A stretch of DNA of 64,000 nt, taken from positions 10,035,430 to 10,099,429 of the forward strand of contig CM057129.1 of assembly GCA_029964075.1 (NCBI GenBank). Reading direction: 5' to 3'. The notes below the pieces were generated by a model, which ran no database searches, was not told the origin of the DNA, and saw only the letters and a list, made by a program, of their open reading frames with translations. Below are positions 36,091 through 48,117 of this stretch, in pieces. The stretch comes from Patiria pectinifera. Taxonomy: Eukaryota > Echinodermata > Asteroidea > Valvatida > Asterinidae. The stretch's first letter is position 1. Each line of letters opens with the position of its first letter. Made by a program: the position numbers and the translations under genes.

Positions 36091-36569
36091 CAGGGGCGTA
36101 GCACGGTCATTTTTATTGGGGGGTTATTTTTTTTCTTTGAAAAGAGCACTTGCACATCCGTGGTGAAATGTAAACAGGTTTTTTTCTCCGGACGCTTGGC
36201 CTCCGTAAAATCGAAAAACGTTGGGGAGGGTGGTTTACTGGTACAACTGTCGATGGGGGCGCTGTGTAAAACAAACGATTATGCACACAAACGGCCAATA
36301 TATGGTATTACGCGATACATGTGCCAAATTCTGAAAAAAGGCAGCCAATACGGCATGTCCCACAAAAAAGGGCACCACTTCTTTTTAAAAAAGGGCACTT
36401 GATCAGAAAAAAGGCACTTCTTAAAAAAAAGGGCACTCTTTATAAATTATTGGGGGGGGGGGGGTAAGCCCGTTGAAAAAGGGCATTTGAATGGAAAAGG
36501 ACAGTCTTTACTAAATATTGGGGTAAGGGGGGGGGTAAATACCCCCCCCCCCCACTGGCCACGCCTATG
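36091..36569. mobile_element. MITE related to the 44270 element, U4 flank
   Basis: Begins CAGGGGCGTAGCACGG and ends GGCCACGCCTATG, degenerate inverted termini of the hAT-like CAGxGGCGTAGC type. ATCTCC repeats on both sides (from 36086 and from 36570), and the uninterrupted CACCCATTTCCCATTAA site is present in U1. It shares an internal segment (GGCCTCCGTAAAATC, GGGGGCGCTGT) with the 44270 element. Confidence 0.65.
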
Positions 36570-37914
36570 ATCTCCCATTAATCTGCGAAACACAACCTGT
36601 CCCCTTCAAACCCAAGCCAACCTGAACACCCTGCCCTTCACAGGCGGATGCAGAACAACACTGTCGGTGGGCTTCCGGTTGTGTTGGGGGAGGGGGGGGG
36701 GCAAAGATACATGGGCCTGACATCCAGCATTTTTCATTTCTCATTTTGTTTAGTCTACATGTTTTAGCATTTTAAGAATCCGTGGGGTAAATGGGATAAG
36801 TAGACTACACCATCGTCTTAGTGCCATTCATTGTTTTTGATGAATTATTGGAAGATAAGTAACAATCGGCATCATATTTTGCTCCCCACCCCACATCTTC
36901 AATCCCTAACCCCCTCGACACCACTAATCATTCATCCTCCACCCCATCCATCCTCAACCAATGTTAACCCGGCCTTTCATTAACACGATCCCCAAATCTA
37001 GAAGTCAAAACAAACAAAAATGGACAAAAATACAGGCAATTAACTGACTTTGTTTGTAATAATTTGTAATATCAAAGGATTAAAATTGTAAACTATAATC
37101 ACAGATTTAAGTACTTAATAAGAAATTATTTTGTTCGTAAGATTCAGACTTGGATTTGCTCGTTCATTTCAACGACAAACGATTTTATTGACTGTCTTCA
37201 GTAAACGGTCAAAATTTCTCTGTAATTTTACGTTCCTGAGAGGAATTCGATGGAATCTATTACGAGTGGGACAAGGTTTTCCACATTGTTAAAAGCTAAA
37301 TGTTCAATTAAAGTAATGTTCAAAATACAGTTTTCGAGTATTTATATTCAATACTGTTTACGTGTTATATGATTAATTTCTGTGCTTTAATTATTTAAGC
37401 TGTTAAACAGAGCACATCCTCAAATATATAATGGGGAAAAAATGTTTCTTAGAATCGAATATATACTATGGAATCATAATTGCGTAATCTGCTGATATAG
37501 TGTCACATTATCAACTCAAATTACATTAAATCGTAAACAATTTCATCATAGTGAAAGCTCTAAAACTCAACTTTTAACATGAAACAAAACTCAATTATAC
37601 ATGTATAGCATGGGATACGAAATAAAGTGTGTAACAAAAGTTGAGAGTTCTTGGTTCACTGTGGCGCAATTTGAAACTCTTGTTTTTTCAAGAAAAAAAG
37701 TTTCCGAGGATAAATAAATGATATCACCAGACTTCATTTAGTCTCTGGCTGTATACGGTATGCAAAATGCAAATGAAAAAGGAAAAAAAAAATAATTTTA
37801 AATATATTCTAAAAACAACAATATTTGTTATTACATGCATTTGTTACTTCCGAGACAGACTATTGTAACTGTTTATGTTTTTTTCCGTACGATTACCAGT
37901 TTAAGAAATAACAA

Positions 37915-38245
37915 CATATATGCAAAAGGAAGGGTCGTACGCCCATACTTCAGGAACTACGTTGGCTCTCGGTTACGGTGCGAGTTGAATTCAAGATTCT
38001 TCGGTACTTTTCCAACTTATCCGCCATGGTGAAGCAGCGCTACTGTACCTCACAGAGTGAAAATCAGTTTATGCGTGTAACATTCGCACTAAAAGGTGTG
38101 ATGGGGTTCAGTTCAACCTTCCTAAAGTTCGTCCAAAGCCTGGCAAGGCATACGGTGACCGTGCAGACTTCCACGTTATTTGAGCAAAAAATAACGAATT
38201 TTAAGTGTTTTTCAATCGCAGCTAAAACCTTCTTTTTCAAAAGTC
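37915..38245 (+). mobile_element. Decayed LINE RT relic, U4
   Basis: Nearly identical to 53470-53800 in U6 and homologous to 47470-47850. Reads Y-F-R-N-Y and E-L-N-S-R-F in one frame before stops. Non-coding. Confidence 0.5.
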
Positions 38246-38466
38246 ATATATCTAACTTCTTTTTAATTAACTGTTTTTATGCAGTTTTGATACTTGAATG
38301 CTTTGTATTAAGAATCAATTATCTTTCTTATTATCATGACATGGAACTTTTTTTTGTAATTCATTGGTTACTGTTTTGGCAAAATGGAAAGCGAAACAAA
38401 ACAAGAGCAGCACTGCTCCTGTATAATGATGCGTTGTGATTTAATTATATTTATTTAATTATTTAT

Positions 38467-39297
38467 TTATTCGGAGAAAAGGAGGAAGCCACTGAATGAG
38501 GTGTAGTGATAGGTGGAACCACTACGCACCCTACCGTGCATGGTAAGATACACCGAGTCTCCTCGCTGCAGGACCAGCACCGCGCTTCCAGACAACTGAC
38601 CAAGTTGATTTTGTTCACCAAAAGTGGAAATCACCTTGTAGTCGTTTTTAACAAGATGGATGTAAAGATAACCGCTGTTGCTATACTTAAGAACAGAGAA
38701 CGTAAATACGTAGGTGCCCGGCACACTACAGGTGAACGTGCCGGTCTCGAGATCGAAACTGGTACCCGACAGAAGGGTCTCGTCCTGCTGGAATGGCAAA
38801 CGGGTGTCGTGACTCGTAGAGGTATCCGAGGGGCTCGTCCTCACTACGGTGAATGCCACCCGCTGGTTGGAGTCGTCTGGTGTCTCCCCTGGCTCACCCT
38901 GCTGACCTTTGACACCAGTTTCCCCAGTTCCTCCAACAAAACCAGGTAGCCCTCTCGGACCTATCTTGCCGGGCAGACCAATCCCATCATTACCTTTAGA
39001 CCCAGTGTTCCCAGGTGCTCCCCGCTCACCCATAGGCCCAATAGGGCCAATCTCACCTTGCTGACCTGCATCGCCCTTTGACCCCGGCTGACCGTACGGC
39101 CCCATCGGTCCTACTGGACCAGGCAGACCTGGTATGCCGGGTATTGCAGCCGGTCCCTGGCAGCTGCACTGCTGACACACCTGAGACGCAGGCCCATCAC
39201 CGTCCGAGGGAACCGGCCCAGTAACGGAAGCTCGGTGCTTGACAGAGTTACCCAGAAGGAGGGCGATTGACAGAATGGTGGCCACGCAGATCTTCAT
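38467..39297 (-). CDS. Secreted collagen-stalk C1q-domain protein, copy 4
   Basis: 276 residues. Same domain plan, but the Cys cluster reads CQQCSCQ instead of CQQCCQ: a 3-bp insertion moves the last Cys to residue 46, which could change how chains pair. Signal peptide 1-23 (KHRA instead of KLRA), stalk 54-139 with the conserved Gly-Ile break, head about 146-276. GFVGGTGETG near the stalk end is shared with broken copy 6. The ATG (39295-39297) abuts a TTTACAG acceptor; exon 1 is predicted at 43264-43347. Function as for the family; ligand unknown. Confidence 0.92.
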   Translation of the reverse strand: MKICVATILSIALLLGNSVKHRASVTGPVPSDGDGPASQVCQQCSCQGPAAIPGIPGLPGPVGPMGPYGQPGSKGDAGQQGEIGPIGPMGERGAPGNTGSKGNDGIGLPGKIGPRGLPGFVGGTGETGVKGQQGEPGETPDDSNQRVAFTVVRTSPSDTSTSHDTRLPFQQDETLLSGTSFDLETGTFTCSVPGTYVFTFSVLKYSNSGYLYIHLVKNDYKVISTFGEQNQLGQLSGSAVLVLQRGDSVYLTMHGRVRSGSTYHYTSFSGFLLFSE

Positions 39298-42200
39298 CTG
39301 TAAAGAAAACAATACAGGGCCTATATGTAAAACTAAAAAGAAAATCAATAAGCAATAAGAAATAGGCGTAATGATGTTACATACACTGAAGAGTTTGTCT
39401 TAGAGACACGTGTGACTTCATGATAATTTTTGAGGAATCATTATTCAGAGAATGTGTTCGGCGTGATGACAGTGGCCTTTCCGGGGGCAAGGGGCTATAA
39501 CATTATATGAACAGGTTTTTTAATCGATTTCCACGGCAACTGCGGGCAATCCACATTATTGGGCTTGTCATCATTTTGCCCGCAGATATAAGTTAGGAAA
39601 GGAGACCGACTTATATTAGTTTTTTATGGAGACGGCCCGCCCTTTCCACTGTCATGACAGAATCAATTAAATATACATCACCACACCGACCTCGATGGTT
39701 CGCTCTTGAAGACTTGAAGATCAGGTCCAAGATATCAAAAGGAGTTCACTATAGGCTGAAAAATAGTAAACAAAGAAAACCGGCTACGTTTATGCTTGTG
39801 TAAAGAAAGAAATACTCCATTCATCGATTTTAATACAATTTTGAGGTTTTTTTCCACTTTGATCAATAATCATTCGAAACCAGGAACAAGTATTCACTTA
39901 TAAAAACAATGGTCAAAGATTATTTGTATTTTCGTGATCGAATACGCCCAGAAAAGGCAACATGTGTTAATGACGCTTTGTGACATTTTTCTCTGGAACC
40001 TGAATGCTCCCTGAAATCAACATTAAATTGATTCAAACGCTTTCGTGAAAGCCTTTATTCAAATTCATTATACAATTTATTCAAATTCATTACACACAAA
40101 AAATCTGTGTATTTTTGAGGCACTAGTAAGTCATTAAATCATTTTTGAAAGCATAATTATCTGAGTTTTTAAAACAGCATATTCTTCATTTAAATATGTT
40201 CTTCCCGTCCAATTTCATACCTTGCTCATTCACTTTGTGAACACTTTCTTTCAAATTCGCATAAAAACGCGTAAGCATTCTCAAACCCAGTTGAATTTAG
40301 TGAACGATCAAATTATTTAAGGGTATCTCCACTATACGCCTAAAAAAGTAGGGAATTGACGTATTTGCATTGAATTTATTTTGCTTTGGATTTCAGTCCA
40401 GCTCGGGAATTCAACTTCATGCTTTACAAAAGTCATACATGTTTAATAAAATTCGGCAGTTTAGCCAGATCAGTGGTGGCTCTAGGGGTGCGGAGGGGGC
40501 GCCCTCCCCCGGCAGTGACCGAATATTTATCAAAAAAGGCCAAATTTCGATTGAGAGAGCCCTTCCACCCTCACCCTTTCTCCCGGCAAAAACTTCGCCT
40601 GGCAATAAACTCTCTGGATCCGCCCTTGAAAATACTATTTGGCAGTGTTAACCCTAAAGGGGCAGGAGGGGGTGGAATACCCCCTTGACTTTTTCCGCGA
40701 TAGCCTTTTTTTTTTTTTTTCGCGACTGGAGCTTTTATGACTTTTTAGCCTCTAGCCTTGCGCATCTCTTGACACCAAAAACATAAAAATCTGACGAGGG
40801 GTTGTCGCGCAGCTAAAATTTTCCGTGAAAACTGAATTTTCCCATTTACGTCGTGTACACAGACCAGAATTACCATTCATACATATGAATAATTAATTAG
40901 CCTTAATTCCAAAACCCTTTGACCTTTAGTTATGAAATTTCTTGGGTATGTTCATGAAGAGTTGTTTTATGATGGTAGCCCCCCCCCCCTGGCTGAGAGA
41001 TGGTCAAAATAATTCGACCCCTTTAGGGTTAAAACAAATGATAAAATGACATGACTAAGCAATTTACACACTTTTGTTATAATTGCCAGGGAAGGATACA
41101 TGACAGGAACATTGTTAGGTGGCTAGATTATAGAAAGAATGACATTTTGAGCACTCGCCCAAAATGAGGTTTATTGCGCAAAAAGAAATTACTTTTTCAT
41201 ATTTAGACCATATTAACCAGTTTGTAATTTTTTGAAATCACTGTGTGGAAATAAAAAGATAATTAAAAAGATACTTAAAATCAATCAAATGTCTTTTCTT
41301 ATCGCTAACACGATAATTGGTTAATCTTTTTCTAGTTTGCATGCATATCTCATTTTTAGTTCTTTTCGTTCTCTTATTTTTTTTTTTGGTTTGTTTTACG
41401 AAACTGATGGTATTCACGTAAACATGACAGAAAAAAACTCGTGCGTGTTTCGTCATTAACCAATATGATGAACCTGGTAAAATTAGGACAAGAAATCTGC
41501 TTTTTTAAAAGGGAAGATGCAAAATCTAAATTGACGCTCATATAATTTGTGCAAACCTTATCTTTTAACATGATTTCTACAAATGTATCCAGCCATAGGC
41601 GTCGCCAGGATTTTTTTTTTTTTGTAGAGGAGGACAAAGCACACCCCCCCCCCCCGCAAATATCATGTTCCCGATTGATAAATTTTTGAGGGTGTCCAGG
41701 GACATTTGCACCCCAACCAAGTAAATAAACAACAATATGATATTCGCACCTCTTTCTTCTTTTTCTTTTTATCCCTTTTTTTTCTCCTGTTTCTGTTTTT
41801 TTTTGCATGTCCGGGGGGCAATTTAAACATGAATAAAATGTGTGTGATAATGATCTGATTTGTTCGTTGCGCCCTAAAGTCTATTCTGACAATTGACACT
41901 TTCATCCTGCAACGCTTGAAAGTAACGCTTAGACCTATCGTTGCAGACCAGTAACACATTCCAATAGACCCCAATGTTAAAAGTTGTATGTCCCCACTTC
42001 AGAAATTCAGGTAAAATACACATAACTCTTTGAGGACTGTTCAAGACGTAAACCAAATTAAAGATTATTTCATCATCCTTCATTTTCTGTTCAATTTTCT
42101 GGGGTTCAATCATCTAGGTGATCAAAGATGATCACCCCTAAAAGCAGTCCTGAAGCCCAGCGCCATTTTGAAAATGGACGCCTACGCTCCATTGCAAAAT

Positions 42201-43263
42201 AGAGCCATTAGGGCCGAATCATTATCCACATTTCACAGAAATACGAGCTCGCAGTCCTCTGCACGGCTTCAAACCTTCCTTAAAAAAAATTCAAGTTCAC
42301 GGCCTTCAAAATGCTCTAATTCTAAAGAATTTGAGGGCATGCAGTTCGTGATTTTGCCGGCGAACGCAATGTTGGACTGATTTGCTGGCCTGCACCCATA
42401 AACAGAAATGGTTTAAAGACACAGTTTAAAAACACATTACGCAAAAGATATTGAGATTATCCAAATTTTCAATAACACAACATAGGACAGGATGTTTCAG
42501 ATGTCACGATTTGCTTTAAACGTTTTTCCGTGGCCAACTTCCGCATAACCTTTTATCCTGTATTAGCTAGAGTGATTTCCGGGGGGGAAAGGTGAGCGCA
42601 TCGCATCGGGATTTTATGTTTGACAATAAACAGGGAAAACTAGCGAGAAAATAAAGGAGGTGATTGATCATACTGATATCATGGACGGTCGAGCTTTTGC
42701 AAGATTTCTTTTGTTAAACACAAAAAGGTTTTAATTTATCATCTGATAAAAAGTGAAAGTGCATGAACTTCAATAACAATAAGAACATTGATGTAATACA
42801 CTCTTGAAAAAGCTACAGCCATGTTTGACTGGAAAACTGGCGAATCTGAATGGCAATAAAAACTATAAAACTTCCAGGAATTCATAGTGTTTTTTTTTTC
42901 ACTATTCAGTATTTAGGGCAATTGAAATGCGTCGAGGGTGCACCATGTAAGTAGGATCTGAAATATTGTCAGACAGGAATCCCGAACATTTTGGCCTCAC
43001 AACATTTTGGCCTGAATCCGCATCAACTGATCAGACTCGAGCTTATTCAGCTGTAGTTAATGCAACGTAATACCCGGTTATGATTCAAGCACCAATATCG
43101 CATGATGCGTTATCGAATAACCGTTGGGAATTGAAACATCATGGTCGGAAACATCTGCAGCGCACTGTTTTGGCTATAAGCACATTGTGTCAATATCATA
43201 TATCACAAAAGATCTATCCCAAAGTTTGCAGAATTATCGTAAAAGACTGTTTCAAACACTCAC
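39298..43263 (-). other. Intron 1 of C1q copy 4 (type A intron)
   Basis: Holds the gene-proximal conserved block, the GGATCCAG MITE (40471-40628), a piggyBac-like MITE (40652-41028), the CATGGGCGTCGCC remnant (from about 41597) and the type A block (42080-42400). The GTGAGT donor is at 43258-43263. Confidence 0.6.
40652..41028. mobile_element. piggyBac-like MITE flanked by TTAA, U4
   Basis: Target TTAA at 40648-40651 and 41029-41032. Ends CCCTAAAGGGGC and GACCCCTTTAGGG are inverted repeats of the piggyBac CCCT...AGGG type. 377 bp with no transposase. The empty site GTGTTAAAACAAATG is intact in U5 near 50256; a second copy occupies the same site in U6 (56133-56515). Confidence 0.88.
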
Positions 43264-43700
43264 CGTGCAATTCTTGTTCTATCTTGCAAGCAGTTCTCTC
43301 GGGTTGTCGTCTGAACGTGAACATGAGCTGCGGTCGTTGTGAGGAGTGAGCCGGCAGCTTGTGACTTAATATTGACGTCGATTTCCCGAGCAGTGACTGA
43401 GGAACTTGCACGCCCGGTTTGTGATTGGCCCCTGCGCGCTGTCAATCATATATCACCGACTCGTTTCATATTGATGAGACGGAAATGATGTTACATTGCC
43501 ACACGTTAAACCCGAAGCTTGTATCACCGACACTGAAATCGACGCATCTAATTGGTGGAATGATTGTATGAATGTCGGTGACACATTCAAAAATATGGAT
43601 TGTGATTGGCATCTGTCAATTACAGACCACTCACTTGTGGTCACCGACTTGTTGGGTGACTAACTCTGATTGGTGGATAGAATAATGACGTACACCGGCC
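43264..43700 (-). promoter_or_regulatory. Promoter and non-coding exon 1 of C1q copy 4
   Basis: Initiator T at 43347 and CCAAT/TGATTGACAG layout as elsewhere. The TATA-like box has lost one base (TATTAAG instead of TATTTAAG). The distal TGATTGACAG copy is changed (CTGTCAATTA near 43615). The exon ends CACG|GTGAGT at 43264. Confidence 0.65.
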
Positions 43701-44269
43701 TTAAGTGATTTAATCAGTGTTTGTTTTGCGCTTCGTGATTTTAATGGAACCACGCATTTGGTGGCAAGTATATATTTTGTAGTCAGGTTATGCAGTCTAT
43801 ATTTATGATAGAAAAATGAAGATGACATGAATTTAGCTTAAAAAAAACACGTAAGAACGTGAATATACTGTGTGTTCATAATATCCGGTTCATGTACAGT
43901 TGCCACCCTCTAACGGTGAAAATATACTTATTTTGCGCATCCCAGCCGATCCCAAAGGCAACTTTATTATAATCATTGATCTACCACCATCCACACGCGC
44001 GCTCGGACAGACCACCTTCTTGGCATGCAATCGACCTTGCACCTTCAAAACCCCCTCTCTGCTTATTGAACACAACCTGTATACCAAAACCAAACACAGA
44101 AATATGCCAACCCCAATCTTGACACTTGCCCAACCAACACCCAATCCCAAACTCACTAAACTGTTTGGATCCAACCGTATACAACAGACCTCTTTCCTCA
44201 ACAAAACCCCAACCTTCAATAGCCGAAGCACGAATCCCCTTAGGAACCCCGGGCCTGCCTCCATCATCC

Positions 44270-45016
44270 CAGTGGCGTAGCACGGTCATATTTATTGTTT
44301 GAATGTTTGAACATCCGTGGTGAAATGTAGACACATTTTTTTCACCGGACATTTGGCCTCCGTAAAATCAAAAAGCGGCGGGGAGGGCTGGTTAGGCTGG
44401 TACCATCTGTCGATGGGGGCGCTGTTTGAAACCGACAATTAGGAACACTATAACCGACAATCAGGGGCGGATCCAGGATTTTTAACGGGGGCGGGGGTTA
44501 TCAGCAAAACATTCTGAAAATGTTCTCAGGTTTTTTTTTCTCTGGACACTTGGCCTCCGTAAAATCAAAAACTGGGGGGGGGGGGACACCATATTTCAAT
44601 AGGGGGCGCTGTTCAAATTCGATGATTATCAACACTAGATTACAGAATGGTGTACCGTATTTTGAACAGGCAAACATTATACCAGTTTAGGTTTTTTTGG
44701 TTGTCACAGCGGCGGGGGGGGGGCGACTTTTTTTTAGGAATTTGTATGGAAAGTTTTTTTGGGACAGAGCCTGACAATATAATGGTGCTTTCCAGGGCGA
44801 TACAGGCGGGCTATTGAAAAAAGAGGCATCCGAAACGATATATCACGCAAAAGAGGGCGCCACTTTTTTTTTAAAAGGACACTTAACAAAAAGGGCACTC
44901 TTTTCAAATTATTGGGTGGCAAGCAGTGGTAAAATAAGGGCATTTGAATGGAAAAGGGCACTCTTTACAAAATATTGGGGGCGGGAGAAAATCATCCCCC
45001 CACCGCTGCCTACGCC
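44270..45016. mobile_element. MITE, hAT-like termini, with nested fragment
   Basis: Begins CAGTGGCGTAGCACGG and ends near CCGCTGCCTACGCC, inverted termini of the CAGTGGCGTAGC type. It interrupts a stretch that is continuous in U1 (9050-9080). A second CAGGGGCGGATCCAGG end at about 44462 suggests one element inserted in another. No clear coding region. Confidence 0.6.
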
Positions 45017-45214
45017 CAGCATCCTTTACCTCCTGACCACCCTGGGCAGCCTACGGTGGATCCCCTTTACCCCAAATTTACGGTAAGGCGGCTTCGAGAT
45101 CGGGGGGGGGGGGGGCGTTTATTTAATGCAAGGGTGCTGTTGTTCTCCTTACCATTAACATTTTCATCAAGAGGAAGAGGATGAGTAAATCGATTTTACA
45201 ACAGTCGTGTCGTC

Positions 45215-47450
45215 TATTGTATTCCTGTAAAATAATAGATTTTTTTTTCCCATTTGACGTGGCCGCTTTATTTTGCTTAAAAGATGTATCAAATCCACCC
45301 TGCTGGTAGACAGCGGCATAGCCAGGTGGGTGGGGTGGTGTAGGGGACTTGGGCTTACACGCACCAGTAGAACATAATGTCCCGCAGTCGCCCCCCCCCC
45401 CGCTCGGAAATAATTAATTCCCCGTAAATTACCATGCGGTTATAAGGTATAACAGAATTTGCCCCCCCCCCCTCCTTCCCTCCCACTGGAATAACATCTT
45501 GTATCTCCACCAATCCCCCATGCTGGGAACTCTGGCTTCACTGCTGCTGGTAGACCGGTTCTGGTTTCCTTTATTAGCGAGTCTAAAAACGGAGGTGGAG
45601 ACCCATGCATTGTACACCGCAAGAAACGAATAAATGTCAGGCCACAAATGAATTAAATGAATAAAAACATTTCTAAAGTAGCGGGTAATGAAGCCTATTT
45701 CAAAAACAGAAGACTGAACGTGGGTCGGCGTCTCATTCAGAAGTGAATAACCTTTGTAGCCCTAAAACATTCTATTCCTCTGGGCAAAACTCCAGGGGAA
45801 AATAATGGGGCTGTAATAAACTAAATATTCACTACGTTTACGTGTTTAGGGTTGTTTTCCTAGGTCGATTTCATTTAAGTTTCTTTACTTCTTGTTCTCT
45901 TAAGTGAGAAGGGGCCGTTTTGTTGTCTCAAATCATGATGACAAACGCCGCCTATTTTTCTCCTATGTAGTGGACATTTTATTTGATGACAGGATGCATC
46001 TCAACAAAATAACCTGATTATCAATATAAATCTTGAGCTTTTATTTTGTAATCAATGAAGCAAAAAAAGACATGGTTTATTTATTTTTGTATAAGCTTTC
46101 AAAAATGATGGGGTGGGATTTGACAATCCATAACGATTTTGTTTATGTTGAAAGATTTATATCAAAAGTCGCTTATGTGTAATGTATTCCTATCGATCGA
46201 TATACCAAAGCTACAGTGCTATTAAAACAAACCATTCATTGCACACTATTCTACATATTTGACTATTTTAGGTGCAGCATCGTTCATCTAAATATTTATG
46301 CTACTTTCAGAAGGCACATGTTGACTTTGCTATTTTTTTTAAATACTGCTAAGATCAAATTATCAAAGAGGTCTAAATATACAGCAAAAATGCTTCAATG
46401 CATTGCAAATTTGAGCTATTTATAAAACTGTTATTTTTAGCCATGCAAAAATTTAAAACTAAAGGAATTTTAGTCACGTACTTGTCGTATGTCCATACAT
46501 TTATGATACATTCTGTGAGAGACACCAACTACACGTTCCATGAGTTACAGTGTGTATTAAAATGGCGGCGCCCATGCCACAAGCTCGTGTGAAGACTCGG
46601 TGAGTTCGTTCCATTATTTACCGGTTTGAAAGGACCCATAAACACAACAGTACTCTTTTTAAACTTTCCAAACATCTGTAAAACCTTTTAAAAAAAATAC
46701 AATACATTCATAACTTCACTTTAATAATTGTGTTATCTGATTGTGAAAATTGGGTGCACTAAAACAGAGTCGGAAATAGCAAAATATCCCTACAAAGTGA
46801 CATCAGATCATGAACCACTCCAAAAACTATTAATATAGTGACAATACAGTTCAAACAAAAAGCTTGTTCGAGCTTGAAATAAACTCTAATTTAAAAAAAA
46901 GTGTATGTATACAGTTTTTCAGAAACAAAGCATTTTATATTACAAAGGGATGCACTTTGATACAGGCCGTGGTTGGTAATATGAAAAAGGTACGTAACGT
47001 CACCCATTTATATACAATACATTTGCTTCTGCGGTGCAATTCAAATTAATACGTTTTCAGCAAGAAACAAAATCTTTCCGAGGATTAAATAATGACTCGG
47101 GGCGAGTCTCCACCCACCTAAGAATAACCCAACCGGTGCAGAAATATGTACGTTTTAAAATCGTCATCACTTATTATGCATGTTCACATAACAAAGTGAA
47201 CAACATATTTTCTGAAATATTTTATTTGTTCGCATTGTTATTAAAACTCTATTAACAATATTTCATGCCACAGTGGATACAAATATAATTGTTGTCAACA
47301 ATTTTAATGCATACTTGTTTGATATCTCTCAAAACTTTTCTACGAAAAGCTAATTTTTACGAGCACTCAAAATTGTAAATTCATTGCCTATACGGAACTG
47401 TGCGGTGCAAATGTAAACAAATGCATTATTTATTCAACCATGCATCTAAA
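45215..47450. other. Non-repeated spacer between U4 and U5
   Basis: Mostly unique AT-rich DNA without a supportable gene apart from a possible short first exon at 46562. A CAGCGGCATAGCCAGG transposon end lies near 45310. From about 46960 it shows weak homology to the ghost block (GGTGCAATTCAAA, CCGAGGATTAA), so an old diverged half-unit probably precedes U5. Confidence 0.55.
46562..46599 (+). other. Possible first coding exon of an unknown gene
   Basis: AAAATGGCGGC is a YY1-like start context. The frame runs 12 codons (M-A-A-P-M-P-Q-A-R-V-K-T) to CG|GTGAGT, a near-consensus donor at 46600. No downstream exon is recognised in the window, so this may be chance. It is the only plus-strand host-gene signal seen here. 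Confidence 0.2.
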
Positions 47451-47469
47451 TTCCCGATTAGATTATAGG

Positions 47470-47850
47470 AACATATTAAGAATGCTGCTGTCCGACTGGT
47501 TATCTCAAGAAGGATAGATCGTCAAGCGGACATGCATCCATACTTCAGGAACTACATTTGCTCCCAGTTATAAATACGGTAAGGGTTGAATTCAAGATCT
47601 TTTGTTAGTTTTCAGACTTATCCGTCGAGTTGAGATCAGTTCATGAGTTTAACATTCGCACTGAAAGCTGCCACGGGGTTAAGTTCAGCCACCTTAAAGT
47701 TTGTCCAAAGCCTACCAAGGCATACAGGGATTGTGCTTTTACCATGTATACATCTGGGGAACAGACTTGCAGCTGTATTGAGAAATATTTATGAATTTGG
47801 AATTTTCAATCACGGCTTAAAATATTTCCTTCTAAAAATTAGAGTTTTAT
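47470..47850 (+). mobile_element. Best preserved LINE RT C-terminal relic, U5
   Basis: One frame reads Q/K-N-A-A-V-R-L-V, another A-S-I-L-Q-E-L-H-L-L-P-V then R-V-E-F-K-I, and later S-G-E-Q and F-Q-S-R-L-K-I-F. These are the familiar C-terminal reverse-transcriptase motifs of CR1/L2/Jockey-type LINEs (QNAARLV, LxxLHWLPV, FKxxLKTxLF). Stops and frame changes show it is dead. It identifies the matching block in every other unit. Confidence 0.7.
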
Positions 47851-48117
47851 TTTTATCTTATTTTTAATGATTTAAAAGTAGTAGTGTTGATGTTTTGTAA
47901 ACCGTTTTGATATGTCAATGCTAAACATGTATTTAAAATTAATAATTTTTATCATACCTGTTATTGGTATCTGTAGGAGACATTTTGTTTATTATTATTA
48001 AATTGAACACTATTTCTGTTAAATCATTGGTCATTGTTTCGGCAAAATAAAAAAACGAACATTTTGTTGGGGGGAAGCACTGCTCCTGTATATTCATGCG
48101 TGGTGATTATTTATTAA

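Larger units (their letters stand above)
35645..45215. repeat. Tandem repeat unit U4
   Basis: Starts within the block (homologous to U1 from about 800) and ends at 45215, where homology to U2 20660-20770 stops. It carries MITE insertions at 36091-36569, 40652-41028 and 44270-45016. Its flank and stalk sequence are closest to U6. Confidence 0.8.
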
